This document shows, in pieces, positions 9,302 to 18,288 of a DNA stretch of 64,000 nucleotides (position 1 is the stretch's first letter; each line of letters opens with the position of its first letter). Both the position numbers and the translations under genes were made by a program. This DNA is from Gillisella vitis (GTDB taxonomy: Bacteria; Pseudomonadota; Alphaproteobacteria; Rhizobiales; Rhizobiaceae): NCBI RefSeq assembly GCF_014204625.1, contig NZ_JACHLU010000018.1, positions 32,150 to 96,149 of the forward strand, read 5' to 3'. Under the pieces are notes generated by a model. That model worked only from the letters and a program-made list of their open reading frames with translations, was not told where the DNA came from and searched no databases.

Positions 9302-9327
9302 TTTTCTCTTCGAATAAGAAGAGAAAA
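9302..9327. repeat. A/T-rich hairpin after lpd
   Basis: A 10-bp stem (9302-9311 with 9318-9327) and 6-base loop directly after the lpd stop. It precedes the stronger terminator at 9358 and may protect the mRNA end. Confidence 0.45.
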
Positions 9328-9357
9328 AGAGACAATTATTATATTTCCGTAACATTG

Positions 9358-9390
9358 AAAGCCGTGGCTTGTGCTTCAAGCCACGGCTTT
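9358..9390 (+). terminator. Rho-independent terminator of the suc-lpd cluster
   Basis: A perfect 14-bp stem (9358-9371 with 9377-9390) and 5-base loop. The stem begins with A residues and ends in T residues, so it could work in both directions. It lies between lpd and the cytochrome b561 gene. Confidence 0.85.
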
Positions 9391-9437
9391 TATGATGATG
9401 CCAGTTTTCCTTTAACTCCTTGATAAAAGGCAAAAAC

Positions 9438-9941
9438 ATGGCCGCGAAATCACCGATCAGCTATTCCGTTCCGCAAAGGGCATTGCATTGGCTGATGGCC
9501 CTGCTGATTTTCTTTAACCTGATTGTCACCGATGGCATGGAGCATTGGAACCGGCTGATGCGCCGGGGCGAAACCATCACCCCGGATGATGTGGCTTCTG
9601 CCAATATCCATGCCTATGTTGGGATTGCCATTCTGGTGCTCTGTCTGGTCAGGCTGGGGTTGCGCTATGTGCAGGGCGCACCGGACACTCCAGCAGAAGA
9701 GCCGCCATTGCTGAAATTGGCTGCAAAAGTGACACATCTGTCTTTCTACGCGCTTTTCATTGTCATGCCAGTTACGGGCATGGCAAAATATTATCTGGGC
9801 AATGACACGCTGGGCGAATTGCACGGTGGCCCACTGAAGTTGCTGTTGTGGGTGTTGATTGTCCTGCATATTCTGGGGGCATTGGTGCACCAGTTCTATT
9901 GGAAGACCAATGTTCTGGCGCGAATGACACGTGGCGTTTGA
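9438..9941 (+). CDS. Cytochrome b561 family protein
   Basis: A 167-aa membrane diheme cytochrome of the bacterial b561 type (CybB-like). It has four membrane helices, with candidate heme-ligand histidines in RALHWLMALL (helix 1), NIHAYVGIAIL (helix 2), KVTHLSFYALFIVMPVTG (helix 3) and IVLHILGALVHQFYWK (helix 4). Such proteins move electrons between quinone and acceptors, and some are superoxide:ubiquinone oxidoreductases. The ATG at 9438 has AAAAGG 7 bases upstream. It is a single gene between the suc-lpd terminator and a convergent TraB-like gene. Confidence 0.9.
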   Translation: MAAKSPISYSVPQRALHWLMALLIFFNLIVTDGMEHWNRLMRRGETITPDDVASANIHAYVGIAILVLCLVRLGLRYVQGAPDTPAEEPPLLKLAAKVTHLSFYALFIVMPVTGMAKYYLGNDTLGELHGGPLKLLLWVLIVLHILGALVHQFYWKTNVLARMTRGV

Positions 9942-9988
9942 CAATCGTGCTTTTTATCAGACAGACTCTGAACTTCTTTGCTTTCGTT

Positions 9989-10035
9989 TGTCTATTCGGG
10001 AAAACCGGATTCCACTTTTCCCTGACAAACTCTCA
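9989..10035 (-). repeat. RIME-like intergenic palindrome, family A copy 1
   Basis: Read on the minus strand it is nearly identical to the copies at 22033 and 29303: AGAGTTTGTCAGGGAAAAGTG followed by a mirrored half ending TTTTCCC. The inner arms form a hairpin. It lies between the convergent b561 and TraB-like genes, a few bases past the TraB-like stop codon, so it may act as a transcription or mRNA-end signal. Confidence 0.75.
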
Positions 10036-10039
10036 TGCT

Positions 10040-11164
10040 CTATGGCATGGCTGTCAGGGTAAAACCCTGATGGCGCAAAAGCGCAACCAAGCCATCGTTG
10101 CCGGGCAGGTGTAGCGCCCCCACGGCCATGAATGCGTTGCCCTGGGCAAGCGTTGGGGCCGCGCGCGTTGCCATCACCCTGTTGCGATCAACAATGATGC
10201 GCTGTTCAAACGCAGCATAGCCGGGATCTTTGGAAGACAGTGGATCTGGTGAGACGGCTTGAAGCATGGGGATAATCGCCCCAATATCGCCCTTGAGATA
10301 AAGATCGATCATGGTCTCGTTGACGTCATTCATCGTGTCGCCAAGCTTGAGGGTTTCGATCAGGGATGTGAGATGAAAGTCGATTGGCAGGTCATTCAGG
10401 GCTGCCAATTGTTCGGCGTAGGTTTCCAGCCCCACCACGCGCTTGCCCGCATTGGCAGCGTCCTGAGCGATGCGCTTGTCGAGAAAGGACGTGCCCTCGG
10501 CTTTGCGGGCCAGCTCGCAGGCCGGGAGGGCAACAAAACTGGCAATAATCCATGGCTTCATGCGATTGACCGCTGAGAGCGCAAGGCCGCGTTTTTTCAA
10601 TCCTGCCTCCAGTTCACTGACCTGTTCTGGCGTGAGGCGGCTGGAGATGGTGCTGCCATCGGTAAACATCGACAGCTCTGGCTTGGCCATCAGCGCAATT
10701 GCTGCCTTTTTATCGTCCAGCACTTCATCGGATTCGACGATAATGGTATCTGCACGGCTGGCGGCCTGCTGCGCCCCTTGGGGCATGGTCAGAACCCGTG
10801 GATCGGTAACATGCATTGTGCCGAGCAGGTAGGATGGCTTGATACCGGGCTTTTCGATTTTCCAGAAAACAGCTTGACCATTGGGCGTCTTGGCCGCTTC
10901 AGATGCGATGGTCGCAAAGGCTTTGGGATCCTTGCTTTGCAGGTCTGCGAGCAGGTTTTTACCGATGCAGGAGCGATTTTCTTCCGCTTGAGCCTGCGCA
11001 TGGCTGGTCAACATAAGCGCGGCAGTCACCAGTATCAGCAACAGCTTTGAAACGGCATCCAATGCGTTGATCCTCCAGCCACTCCATCGGCTCCGGTTGA
11101 TGTCAGGCAAAGGCATGGCGCAAGGATTCATCATCATGGTGTTCCAGAGGCTCAAAAGCGGCAT
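10040..11164 (-). CDS. TraB/GumN-family (Tiki-like) protein, probably exported
   Basis: A 374-aa product with a long N-terminal lead, then a hydrophobic segment ending in AHA-type residues (LLLILVTAALMLTSHAQAQA, about residues 40-60) that looks like a signal peptide. The mature part has the family signature YLLGTMHVTDPRV (the GxMH region) and the C-terminal MAVGALHLPGNDGLVALL. The family has a metalloprotease-like fold; bacterial substrates are mostly unknown, and the names TraB and GumN do not imply conjugation or gum synthesis. The first ATG directly follows the xerC stop codon with no gap; internal Met codons 10-17 are possible starts. Confidence 0.82.
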   Translation of the reverse strand: MPLLSLWNTMMMNPCAMPLPDINRSRWSGWRINALDAVSKLLLILVTAALMLTSHAQAQAEENRSCIGKNLLADLQSKDPKAFATIASEAAKTPNGQAVFWKIEKPGIKPSYLLGTMHVTDPRVLTMPQGAQQAASRADTIIVESDEVLDDKKAAIALMAKPELSMFTDGSTISSRLTPEQVSELEAGLKKRGLALSAVNRMKPWIIASFVALPACELARKAEGTSFLDKRIAQDAANAGKRVVGLETYAEQLAALNDLPIDFHLTSLIETLKLGDTMNDVNETMIDLYLKGDIGAIIPMLQAVSPDPLSSKDPGYAAFEQRIIVDRNRVMATRAAPTLAQGNAFMAVGALHLPGNDGLVALLRHQGFTLTAMP

Positions 11165-12100
11165 TCATGCTCTTGGATGAGCGCGGTCATAGACATCCAT
11201 CAACCGGACGGAGTCAATGCCCGTGTAGACCTGTGTGGTGGAGAGGCTGGCGTGGCCCAGCAATTCCTGAATGGTGCGCAGATCGCCGCCGCCATTGAGC
11301 AGATGCGTGGCAAAGGAGTGGCGCAGGGCGTGCGGTGTTGCGGTTTCCGGCAGGCCCAGTGCCGAGCGCAAGCGTTGCATCTCACGCTGGATAATGCCCG
11401 GTTGCAGCTTGCCGCCGCGCGCGCCGCGAAACAGCGGCTCGCCCGCCTCCAGATGGTAGGGGCAGAGCTTTTTGTAGACAGCAACCGCCTCGCGCACCAC
11501 AGGCAGTAAAGGCACCAGACGGGTTTTGTTGCCTTTGCCGGTAATCCGCAATGTCGTTGTCGTCTGATCAAAATCAGTCGAAACCAGATTTAATGCCTCG
11601 GAAATACGCAGGCCACAGCCATAGAGCAAGGAGAGCACGGCAGCATCGCGGGCGGCAATCCATGGCTCCTCATTCATCTGGCTATCGGCATGAACCACTT
11701 GCAGGGCCTGTTTCGCCGTTAACGGCTTGGGCAGCGATTTCGGTTGCCTTGGTGAGCGGATGACACCGGCTCCGGCGGCATTGACAAGCCCCTTGCGCTC
11801 CAGAAAGCGCAGGAGCGAGCGGATTCCAGCCAGATGACGACCAAGCGAGCGCGCTCCCGAACCTTGCTTGCGGCGCGCAGCGAGAAAGGCGCGCAGATCA
11901 GCGGGTTTCAGGGTCTCGATGTCACGGATACTGGGTGGCCCGGCAAAATAGCCGGTGAGAAAGCTCAAAAATTGTCGGGTATCGCGCTCATAGGCCGTCA
12001 ATGTGTTGTCTGAAAGCCGCCTTTCCTGTGCCAGATTGGCTAGCCAGATTTGCCGCTCTGCCATCAGGTCAGGTGCCGCAATCAACAAGAGTTCGGTCAC
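11165..12100 (-). CDS. xerC: Tyrosine recombinase XerC
   Basis: A 311-aa tyrosine recombinase that with XerD resolves chromosome dimers at dif. The N-terminal SAM-like DNA-binding domain covers about residues 15-105. The catalytic domain shows Arg in LLYGCGLRISEALNL, the HxxR box in TPHALRHSFATHLL, and the nucleophile Tyr in LGHASLSTTQVYTGID. The start is a GTG at 12100 with GAAGGGA upstream. It is divergent from priA and is followed without a gap by the TraB-like gene. No att-like features suggest that it is a phage integrase. Confidence 0.93.
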   Translation of the reverse strand: MTELLLIAAPDLMAERQIWLANLAQERRLSDNTLTAYERDTRQFLSFLTGYFAGPPSIRDIETLKPADLRAFLAARRKQGSGARSLGRHLAGIRSLLRFLERKGLVNAAGAGVIRSPRQPKSLPKPLTAKQALQVVHADSQMNEEPWIAARDAAVLSLLYGCGLRISEALNLVSTDFDQTTTTLRITGKGNKTRLVPLLPVVREAVAVYKKLCPYHLEAGEPLFRGARGGKLQPGIIQREMQRLRSALGLPETATPHALRHSFATHLLNGGGDLRTIQELLGHASLSTTQVYTGIDSVRLMDVYDRAHPRA

Positions 12101-12271
12101 GGAAAAATCCCTTCGGACTGTCAGTTATTCATGCAAATTGACGCATAGCCGTTAGGGAATACTTAATGGATTGCTGGGAGACGACTGTTTTCGCGTATGA
12201 AACACATCTGTGTTTTCTTGCGCTCATTTTCCTGTTTCATTTCGGGGCTTTTAGGGGCATTGTCCGCCGCA

Positions 12272-14488
12272 ATGAGCCTCGAATCGTCCGATCTGTTTGG
12301 TCCGCTTGCAAAAGCCGCACCCGCCACCCGCGCGGTGCCTGTTTTGGTGCCCATGCCTGCGCCGGGGCCTTATAGCTATGGGGTGCCTGCGGGCATGGTT
12401 GTTGTGCCCGGCTCCATCGTGCAGGTGCCGCTGGGGCCGCGCAAGGTGATTGGTGTGGTGTGGGATGGCGAGGATGGTGGCAAGGTCGATGCCACCAAAT
12501 TGCGCCCGATTGAAAAACTGTTCGATTGCCCGCCGCTGGATGAGGCCATGCGCCGCTTTATCGATTGGGTGGCCACTTACACGCTATCGCCACCCGGTCT
12601 TGTGGCCCGCATGGCGCTGCGCACCCCTGCCGCCTTTGATCCCGAGCCGATGATTGAGGGCCTGCGCTATCCCGGTCATGAGCCGGATAAATTAACGCCT
12701 GCCCGCCGCAAGGTGTTGGAGCTGGCAGCCGATGGTCTGTCATGGACCAAAAGCGGTCTTGCGCACGCGGCTGGCGTCTCCACCTCGGTGATTGACGGGT
12801 TGGCAAAGCAGGGCACGTTTGAAACGGTGTTTTTGTCGCCGCCCCCGCTGGTGGCCAAGCCTGATCCAGATTATGCCCCGCACCGGCTGGCGGGGCCGCA
12901 GGAAGATGCTGCCGATGTGATTTTGGATGACATCAAAGCCGGTGGGTTTTCGGTTTCTCTGATTGATGGCGTGACGGGCTCCGGCAAAACCGAAGTCTAT
13001 TTTGAAGCGATTGCCGAGACGCTGAAGCAGGGCCGGCAGGTGCTGATCCTGCTGCCGGAAATTGCCCTGACCACCGCCTTTCTGGAGCGGTTTCAGGATC
13101 GGTTCGGGGCAAAACCCGGCGAATGGCATTCGGATCTCGCCACCAAAACCCGCGAGAAAGTTTGGCGGCAGACGGCCACGGGCGATATTCGCGTGGTGGC
13201 GGGTGCCCGGTCTGCGTTGTTTTTGCCCTTTGAGGATCTTGGCCTGATCATCGTCGATGAAGAGCATGATCCGGCCTTCAAGCAGGAGGACCGGGTGTTT
13301 TATAACGCCCGTGATATGGCGGTGGTGCGTGCCCATATTGCCAAAATTCCGGTGGTGCTGGTGTCGGCGACGCCCTCGGTGGAAAGTCAGGTCAACAGCT
13401 ATTCTGGTCGCTATAAGCGGATCCATCTGCCCACCCGTTTTGCCGATGCGGCCATGCCCGATCTGCACCTGATCGACATGCGGCGCCACCCGCCGGAGAA
13501 GGGCGGCTTCCTCTCACCACTGATGCTGCGGGCGATGGGGAAAACTCTTGAAAAGAAAGAGCAATCTCTGCTGTTTCTCAATCGGCGTGGCTATGCGCCG
13601 CTGACCCTGTGCCGGGTTTGTGGCCATCGTTTTCAGTGTCCGCAATGCTCCAGCTGGCTGGTGGAGCATCGCTTTCGCGGGCAGATTCAGTGCCATCAAT
13701 GCGGCTATGCCGAGCCGACGCCGCAGGCCTGCCCCGAATGTGGTACGCTGGATCATCTCGTGGCTTGCGGGCCGGGCGTGGAGCGGATTGCCGAAGAGGT
13801 TGAAAAGCATTTTCCCGATGCGCGCACGCTGGTGCTGTCGTCCGATATGGGGGGCGTCAAACGGTTGCGGCTGGAACTGGAGGCGATTGCCAAGGGCGAG
13901 GCCGATATTATCATCGGCACGCAATTGGTGGCCAAGGGCCATAATTTTCCGCTGATGACGCTGGTGGGCATTGTTGATGCCGATATTGGTCTGGCCAATG
14001 GCGATCCGCGTGCCGCCGAGCGCACGTTTCAATTGCTCAGTCAGGTCACAGGCCGCGCCGGGCGCACGGGGCTGAAAAGCCATGGCCTGTTGCAGACCTA
14101 TCAGCCGCAGCATCCGGTGATGATGGCGATTGTTTCTGGCGATGCCAGTGCCTTTTACGAGCGGGAAATTACGGAGCGCGAGCGGGCTGTGCTGCCACCT
14201 TACGGACGGCTGGTGTCGATGATTGTCTCGGCGGATAACCGTATTGATGCCGAGACCCACGCACGGCAATTGCGCATGGCCGCACCCGCTGTCAGTGGCA
14301 TTGCCATTTTAGGCCCGGCAGAAGCGCCTCTGGCGCTCATTCGCGGACGCCACCGTTTTCGCTTGCTGGTTCATGGACGAAAGACCAGCGATATGCAGAG
14401 TTTTGTCAAAACCATGCTGGAGCGTGGTCCGAAACCGCAGCGTTCCATTCAGGTGCAGGTGGATGTTGATCCGCAAAGTTTTCTCTGA
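12272..14488 (+). CDS. priA: Primosomal protein N' (replication restart helicase PriA)
   Basis: A superfamily-2 DNA helicase that reloads the replisome at stalled forks. Seen are Walker A (GVTGSGKTEVYFEAI), Walker B/DEAH (IIVDEEHDPAF), VLVSATPSVES, and the zinc-binding insertion with paired cysteines from CRVCGHRFQCPQC to ACPECG, followed by VTGRAGRTG. The frame is open from an ATG at 12197, but residues 1-25 from there are hydrophobic and atypical; the ATG at 12272 (MSLESSDLFG) gives a 738-aa protein with the usual N-terminus, so I prefer it. It is divergent from xerC. Confidence 0.92.
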   Translation: MSLESSDLFGPLAKAAPATRAVPVLVPMPAPGPYSYGVPAGMVVVPGSIVQVPLGPRKVIGVVWDGEDGGKVDATKLRPIEKLFDCPPLDEAMRRFIDWVATYTLSPPGLVARMALRTPAAFDPEPMIEGLRYPGHEPDKLTPARRKVLELAADGLSWTKSGLAHAAGVSTSVIDGLAKQGTFETVFLSPPPLVAKPDPDYAPHRLAGPQEDAADVILDDIKAGGFSVSLIDGVTGSGKTEVYFEAIAETLKQGRQVLILLPEIALTTAFLERFQDRFGAKPGEWHSDLATKTREKVWRQTATGDIRVVAGARSALFLPFEDLGLIIVDEEHDPAFKQEDRVFYNARDMAVVRAHIAKIPVVLVSATPSVESQVNSYSGRYKRIHLPTRFADAAMPDLHLIDMRRHPPEKGGFLSPLMLRAMGKTLEKKEQSLLFLNRRGYAPLTLCRVCGHRFQCPQCSSWLVEHRFRGQIQCHQCGYAEPTPQACPECGTLDHLVACGPGVERIAEEVEKHFPDARTLVLSSDMGGVKRLRLELEAIAKGEADIIIGTQLVAKGHNFPLMTLVGIVDADIGLANGDPRAAERTFQLLSQVTGRAGRTGLKSHGLLQTYQPQHPVMMAIVSGDASAFYEREITERERAVLPPYGRLVSMIVSADNRIDAETHARQLRMAAPAVSGIAILGPAEAPLALIRGRHRFRLLVHGRKTSDMQSFVKTMLERGPKPQRSIQVQVDVDPQSFL

Positions 14489-14515
14489 TGTTTCCGGTTG
14501 CGCCCTATTGCACGT

Positions 14516-14571
14516 ATCTGCTGCATAATTTTCTCCTTAAATCGATTCCGATTTCGGCAATTATGCAGTAG
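14516..14571. repeat. RIME-like intergenic palindrome, family B copy 1
   Basis: It contains CTGCTGCATAATTTTCTC followed by an imperfect mirror ending in ATTATGCAGTAG. The same sequence recurs at 31228-31285. The ends TGCATAAT and ATTATGCA are inverted repeats. It lies just after priA. Confidence 0.7.
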
Positions 14572-14620
14572 CACGTCATGCACTACCGTAGCGATTCGTC
14601 TGCTGTGATCCGAGGCCGCC

Positions 14621-15004
14621 ATGCAGTTTTATTTTCCAACCGAACCGGGTGAACAATTGGCCTTTTTGGGGGCCGCGATCACCGCTGCTTTCGGGTTTGT
14701 CATGATGTTCGCACCGGCGATGACCATGCGCTTTTTTGGCCTTTGCCTGCGTGAGGGGCGTTATGACGGGCTGGCGCTGTTTCGCTTTACAGGCGGCATG
14801 ATGCTGGGTCTTGGCCTTGGGGCGTTGCTGCTGGCCCAACCCATGGTCTATCTCGCGGTGGGCGCGACCCTTGGTATTGCCCTGTTCGGCCTTGTACTGT
14901 CCGCGCTGCAAGATCACGGTGCGACGATGCGTATGGTGATCGTTATGATTGTGGTTGCCATGCTGGTCATGCTGCCGCTTGTTTATGTCTTTGCGCTTGT
15001 ATGA
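14621..15004 (+). CDS. Small four-helix membrane protein of unknown function
   Basis: A 127-aa very hydrophobic protein. Hydrophobic stretches lie at about residues 14-36, 48-68, 70-92 and 100-125; a short polar loop with Arg residues (LREGRYDGLALFR) separates the first two. I do not recognise its family with confidence. It stands alone between priA and the atp operon in the same direction. An essential or ATP-synthase-linked role cannot be inferred; the F0 subunits are recognisably different. Confidence 0.7.
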   Translation: MQFYFPTEPGEQLAFLGAAITAAFGFVMMFAPAMTMRFFGLCLREGRYDGLALFRFTGGMMLGLGLGALLLAQPMVYLAVGATLGIALFGLVLSALQDHGATMRMVIVMIVVAMLVMLPLVYVFALV

Positions 15005-15078
15005 GCCATGTTTCACCGCTCTTGTGCCGTCAATGCCGAAATTTTCGCATTTGAGATCACAAAATCGTCAAAAGCGGG

Positions 15079-15106
15079 TTGCCCTTGGCGCGTAATCCGT
15101 TAATAC
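15079..15106 (+). promoter_or_regulatory. atpH: Candidate promoter of the atpHAGDC operon
   Basis: TTGCCC at 15079-15084 and TAATAC at 15101-15106 are separated by 16 bases, a sigma-70-like arrangement 160 bases before atpH in an otherwise gene-free interval (15005-15265). It is a pattern match only. Confidence 0.35.
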
Positions 15107-15265
15107 CCGTGTTGCGAGTCTGGGGATCCTATGCTAGACGAACCGCGAATTTTGGATAACGCAGACAGGTATGTCTGTGTGTCCGGGGGAAAACTTAAAC
15201 GATTTCAATTCGGTCTTGCCCGCAAATGGGTATTTTGCCGGTTTGAATCCTAATCAGGGAATTTT

Positions 15266-15832
15266 GTGCCCGTGGCAGACACATCCCAGCGGATTTCTGG
15301 AGTTGCCGAGCGCTACGCTTCGTCTCTTTTCGAGCTTGCGCTTGAGGCTGGTTCGATTGATGCAGTCGCTGCCGATCTCGACCGGTTCAAGGCGATGATC
15401 GAGGTGAGCGATGATCTGAAGCGGCTCGTTTCGAGCCCGATCTTTACGTCAGACGATCAGGCGTCGGCCGTTGCCGCGCTGTGCGATCATGCAAAGATTG
15501 GTACGCTTGCGCGTAATTTTCTCAAGGTTGTTGCTTCCAATCGCAGGCTGTTTGCCGTTCCCGGCATGATCGCTGCTTTTGGTGAGATTACTGCACGCCA
15601 TCGTGGCGAAGTGGCAGCTGATGTTGTAACGGCTCATGCGCTGACCCCGGCGCAGGAAACTGAACTGAAGGAGGCGCTTAACAGCGTCACCGGAAAGACT
15701 GTCACGGTACGCGTGAACGTTGATCCTTCTCTCCTGGGTGGTTTGATCGTCAAGATTGGCTCCCGTCAGATTGATACGTCTCTTCGCACCAAACTTTCCA
15801 CCCTTAAGCTTGCACTGAAAGAGGTTGGCTGA
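15266..15832 (+). CDS. atpH: ATP synthase F1 delta subunit
   Basis: A 188-aa OSCP/delta subunit, the stalk protein that ties F1 to the peripheral b-subunit stalk. Family features are the N-terminal ISGVAERYASSLFELALEAG and the C-terminal LLGGLIVKIGSRQIDTSLRTKLSTL. The start is a GTG at 15266 with AGGGA upstream; a second in-frame GTG at 15272 is possible. The stop overlaps the atpA ATG (TGATG). It is first in the atpHAGDC order typical of alphaproteobacteria, where F0 genes are encoded elsewhere. Confidence 0.96.
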   Translation: MPVADTSQRISGVAERYASSLFELALEAGSIDAVAADLDRFKAMIEVSDDLKRLVSSPIFTSDDQASAVAALCDHAKIGTLARNFLKVVASNRRLFAVPGMIAAFGEITARHRGEVAADVVTAHALTPAQETELKEALNSVTGKTVTVRVNVDPSLLGGLIVKIGSRQIDTSLRTKLSTLKLALKEVG

Positions 15833-17355
15833 TGGATATCCGCGCCGCGGAAATTTCCGCAATTCTGAAAAATCAAATCAAGAACTTTGGCCAGGACGCT
15901 GAGGTTTCTGAAGTCGGTCAGGTGCTTTCCGTCGGTGACGGTATTGCCCGCGTCTACGGTCTGGACAATGTGCAGGCTGGCGAAATGGTCGAGTTCCCCG
16001 GTGGTATCCGTGGTATGGCGCTGAACCTTGAAGCCGACAATGTCGGCGTGGTTATTTTCGGCTCCGACCGTGACATCAAGGAAGGCGACACCGTCAAGCG
16101 GACTGGTGCCATCGTTGAAGTGCCGATTGGTCCGGAACTGCTCGGTCGCGTTGTTGATGCGCTTGGCAACCCGATTGACGGCAAGGGTCCGATCAATGCT
16201 GCTCAGCGTTCGCGGGTTGACGTCAAGGCTCCCGGCATTATTCCACGCAAGGGCGTTCATGAGCCGATGTCGACTGGTATCAAGGCGATTGATGCCCTGA
16301 TCCCCGTTGGTCGCGGCCAGCGCGAGTTGGTCATCGGTGACCGCCAGACCGGCAAAACCGCCATCATTCTGGACACCTTCCTCAACCAGAAGCCTGCGCA
16401 TGATGCGGGCACTGATGACAAGGTATTCTGCGTATACGTGGCGATTGGTCAGAAGCGCTCCACCGTTGCCCAGTTCGTGAAGGTTCTGGAAGAGCGCGGC
16501 GCTCTGAAATACTCCATTATCGTTGCTGCAACCGCATCTGATCCTGCTCCAATGCAGTATCTTGCGCCGTTTGCCGGCTGCACGATGGGCGAATATTTCC
16601 GCGACAAGGGTCAGCACGCCCTGATCGCTTATGACGACCTGTCCAAGCAGGCTGTTGCTTACCGTCAGATGTCGCTGTTGCTGCGTCGTCCTCCGGGCCG
16701 TGAAGCTTATCCTGGCGACGTTTTCTATCTGCATTCGCGTTTGCTTGAGCGCGCTGCCAAGCTTTCTGATGATCGCGGCGCTGGTTCCATGACGGCTCTG
16801 CCGGTCATTGAAACCCAGGGCAATGACGTTTCCGCCTTCATTCCAACCAACGTGATCTCGATCACGGACGGTCAGATCTTCCTCGAAACCGACCTGTTCT
16901 ATCAGGGTATTCGCCCTGCTGTGAACGTTGGTCTGTCGGTATCGCGCGTTGGTTCGGCTGCCCAGATCAAGGCCATGAAGCAGGTTGCCGGTTCGATCAA
17001 GGGTGAGCTTGCCCAGTATCGTGAAATGGCTGCCTTTGCCCAGTTTGGTTCTGACCTTGATGCTGCCACCCAGCGTTTGCTGAACCGTGGTGCGCGCCTG
17101 ACAGAGCTGTTGAAGCAGCCACAGTTTGCTCCTCTGAAAACTGAAGAGCAGGTTGCTGTTATCTTTGCGGGTGTGAACGGTTATCTCGACAAGCTGGCTG
17201 TCAGCGAAGTCGGTAAGTTCGAGCAGGGCCTGTTGTCCAATCTGCGGGCAGAAGGCGCGATCCTCGAAACAATCCGCACGGAAAAGGCTGTCAGCGACGA
17301 TACCAAGGGCAAGCTGAAAGCAGCTCTTGATAGCTTTGCCAAGTCTTTCGCCTAA
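15832..17355 (+). CDS. atpA: ATP synthase F1 alpha subunit
   Basis: A 507-aa regulatory and structural F1 subunit with noncatalytic nucleotide sites. It shows the Walker A GDRQTGKTAI near residue 170 and the signature PAVNVGLSVSRVGSAAQ near 363. Length is typical of the family. The start overlaps the stop of atpH by one base, so the two are translationally coupled; 29 bases separate it from atpG. Confidence 0.97.
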   Translation: MDIRAAEISAILKNQIKNFGQDAEVSEVGQVLSVGDGIARVYGLDNVQAGEMVEFPGGIRGMALNLEADNVGVVIFGSDRDIKEGDTVKRTGAIVEVPIGPELLGRVVDALGNPIDGKGPINAAQRSRVDVKAPGIIPRKGVHEPMSTGIKAIDALIPVGRGQRELVIGDRQTGKTAIILDTFLNQKPAHDAGTDDKVFCVYVAIGQKRSTVAQFVKVLEERGALKYSIIVAATASDPAPMQYLAPFAGCTMGEYFRDKGQHALIAYDDLSKQAVAYRQMSLLLRRPPGREAYPGDVFYLHSRLLERAAKLSDDRGAGSMTALPVIETQGNDVSAFIPTNVISITDGQIFLETDLFYQGIRPAVNVGLSVSRVGSAAQIKAMKQVAGSIKGELAQYREMAAFAQFGSDLDAATQRLLNRGARLTELLKQPQFAPLKTEEQVAVIFAGVNGYLDKLAVSEVGKFEQGLLSNLRAEGAILETIRTEKAVSDDTKGKLKAALDSFAKSFA

Positions 17356-17384
17356 TCGGACTCGAGCCAAGGACGGATTAACGG

Positions 17385-18263
17385 ATGCCTTCACTTAAGG
17401 ATCTGAAAAACCGGATCGCCTCCGTTAAGGCGACGCAGAAAATCACCAAAGCGATGAAAATGGTCGCTGCGGCGAAGCTGCGTCGTGCCCAGGAGGCGGC
17501 CGAGGCCGCACGGCCTTATTCGGAACGGATGGGAAATGTTCTCGCCAATATCGCGCAGGCGGTTGGTGGCGATGACAGCCTGCCAAAGCTGATGACGGGT
17601 ACGGGCAAGGATGACGTGCATCTGCTCGTTGTCTGCACGGCTGAACGTGGCCTTTGCGGTGGTTTCAATTCGCAGATTGCCCGTTTTGCCCGTGACCATG
17701 CGCGTGATCTGCTTGCCAAAGGCAAGACGGTTAAAATCTACTGCGTTGGCAAGAAAGGTTTCGACAGCCTGCGTCGTGAATTCGACTCGATGATTGTCGA
17801 GCGGACGGAATTGCGTGACGTGAAGCGTGTCGGCTTTGAAAACGCCGATATGATCAGCCGCAAAGTGACCGAGATGTTCAAAAAGGGTGAATTCGACGTT
17901 TGCACGTTGTTTTACTCTGAGTTCAAGTCGGTTATCAGCCAGATTCCGACAGCGCAGCAGCTGATTCCGGCGTCTGCCGGTGATTCCTCGGCGAACGTTG
18001 AAGGATCAGCCGTCTATGACTACGAGCCTGATGCCGGTGCGATCCTGACGGATCTCATTCCGCGCAACATCTCCATCCAGATTTTCCGCGCTCTTCTTGA
18101 GAATGTTGCGGGCGAAATGGGTGCAAAGATGAGCGCCATGGATAATGCGACGCGCAACGCCGGTGACATGATCAACAAATTGACGCTGAGCTATAACCGT
18201 CAGCGTCAGGCAAAGATCACCACCGAACTCATCGAAATCATTGCGGGCGCAGAAGCGCTCTGA
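17385..18263 (+). CDS. atpG: ATP synthase F1 gamma subunit
   Basis: A 292-aa central rotor-shaft subunit. The conserved N-terminus (MPSLKDLKNRIASVKATQKITKAM) and C-terminal helix (ATRNAGDMINKLTLSYNRQRQAKITTELIEI, conserved across the family) are both clear. It couples proton-driven rotation of the c-ring to catalysis in the alpha/beta hexamer. It lies between atpA and atpD. Confidence 0.97.
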   Translation: MPSLKDLKNRIASVKATQKITKAMKMVAAAKLRRAQEAAEAARPYSERMGNVLANIAQAVGGDDSLPKLMTGTGKDDVHLLVVCTAERGLCGGFNSQIARFARDHARDLLAKGKTVKIYCVGKKGFDSLRREFDSMIVERTELRDVKRVGFENADMISRKVTEMFKKGEFDVCTLFYSEFKSVISQIPTAQQLIPASAGDSSANVEGSAVYDYEPDAGAILTDLIPRNISIQIFRALLENVAGEMGAKMSAMDNATRNAGDMINKLTLSYNRQRQAKITTELIEIIAGAEAL

Positions 18264-18288
18264 GCTTGAAGAAAAAGAGGGTATGAAT

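Noticed and set aside
10040..11164. TraB as evidence of a conjugative system
   Set aside because: The protein belongs to the TraB/GumN (Tiki-like) family; no other transfer gene is nearby.
11165..12100. XerC as an integrase of a mobile element
   Set aside because: It is next to priA and core genes with no tRNA or direct repeats beside it, and its sequence follows the housekeeping XerC pattern.
12197..12271. Upstream ATG as start of priA with a signal-like segment
   Set aside because: PriA is cytoplasmic; the extra 25 residues are atypical and the ATG at 12272 gives the usual N-terminus.
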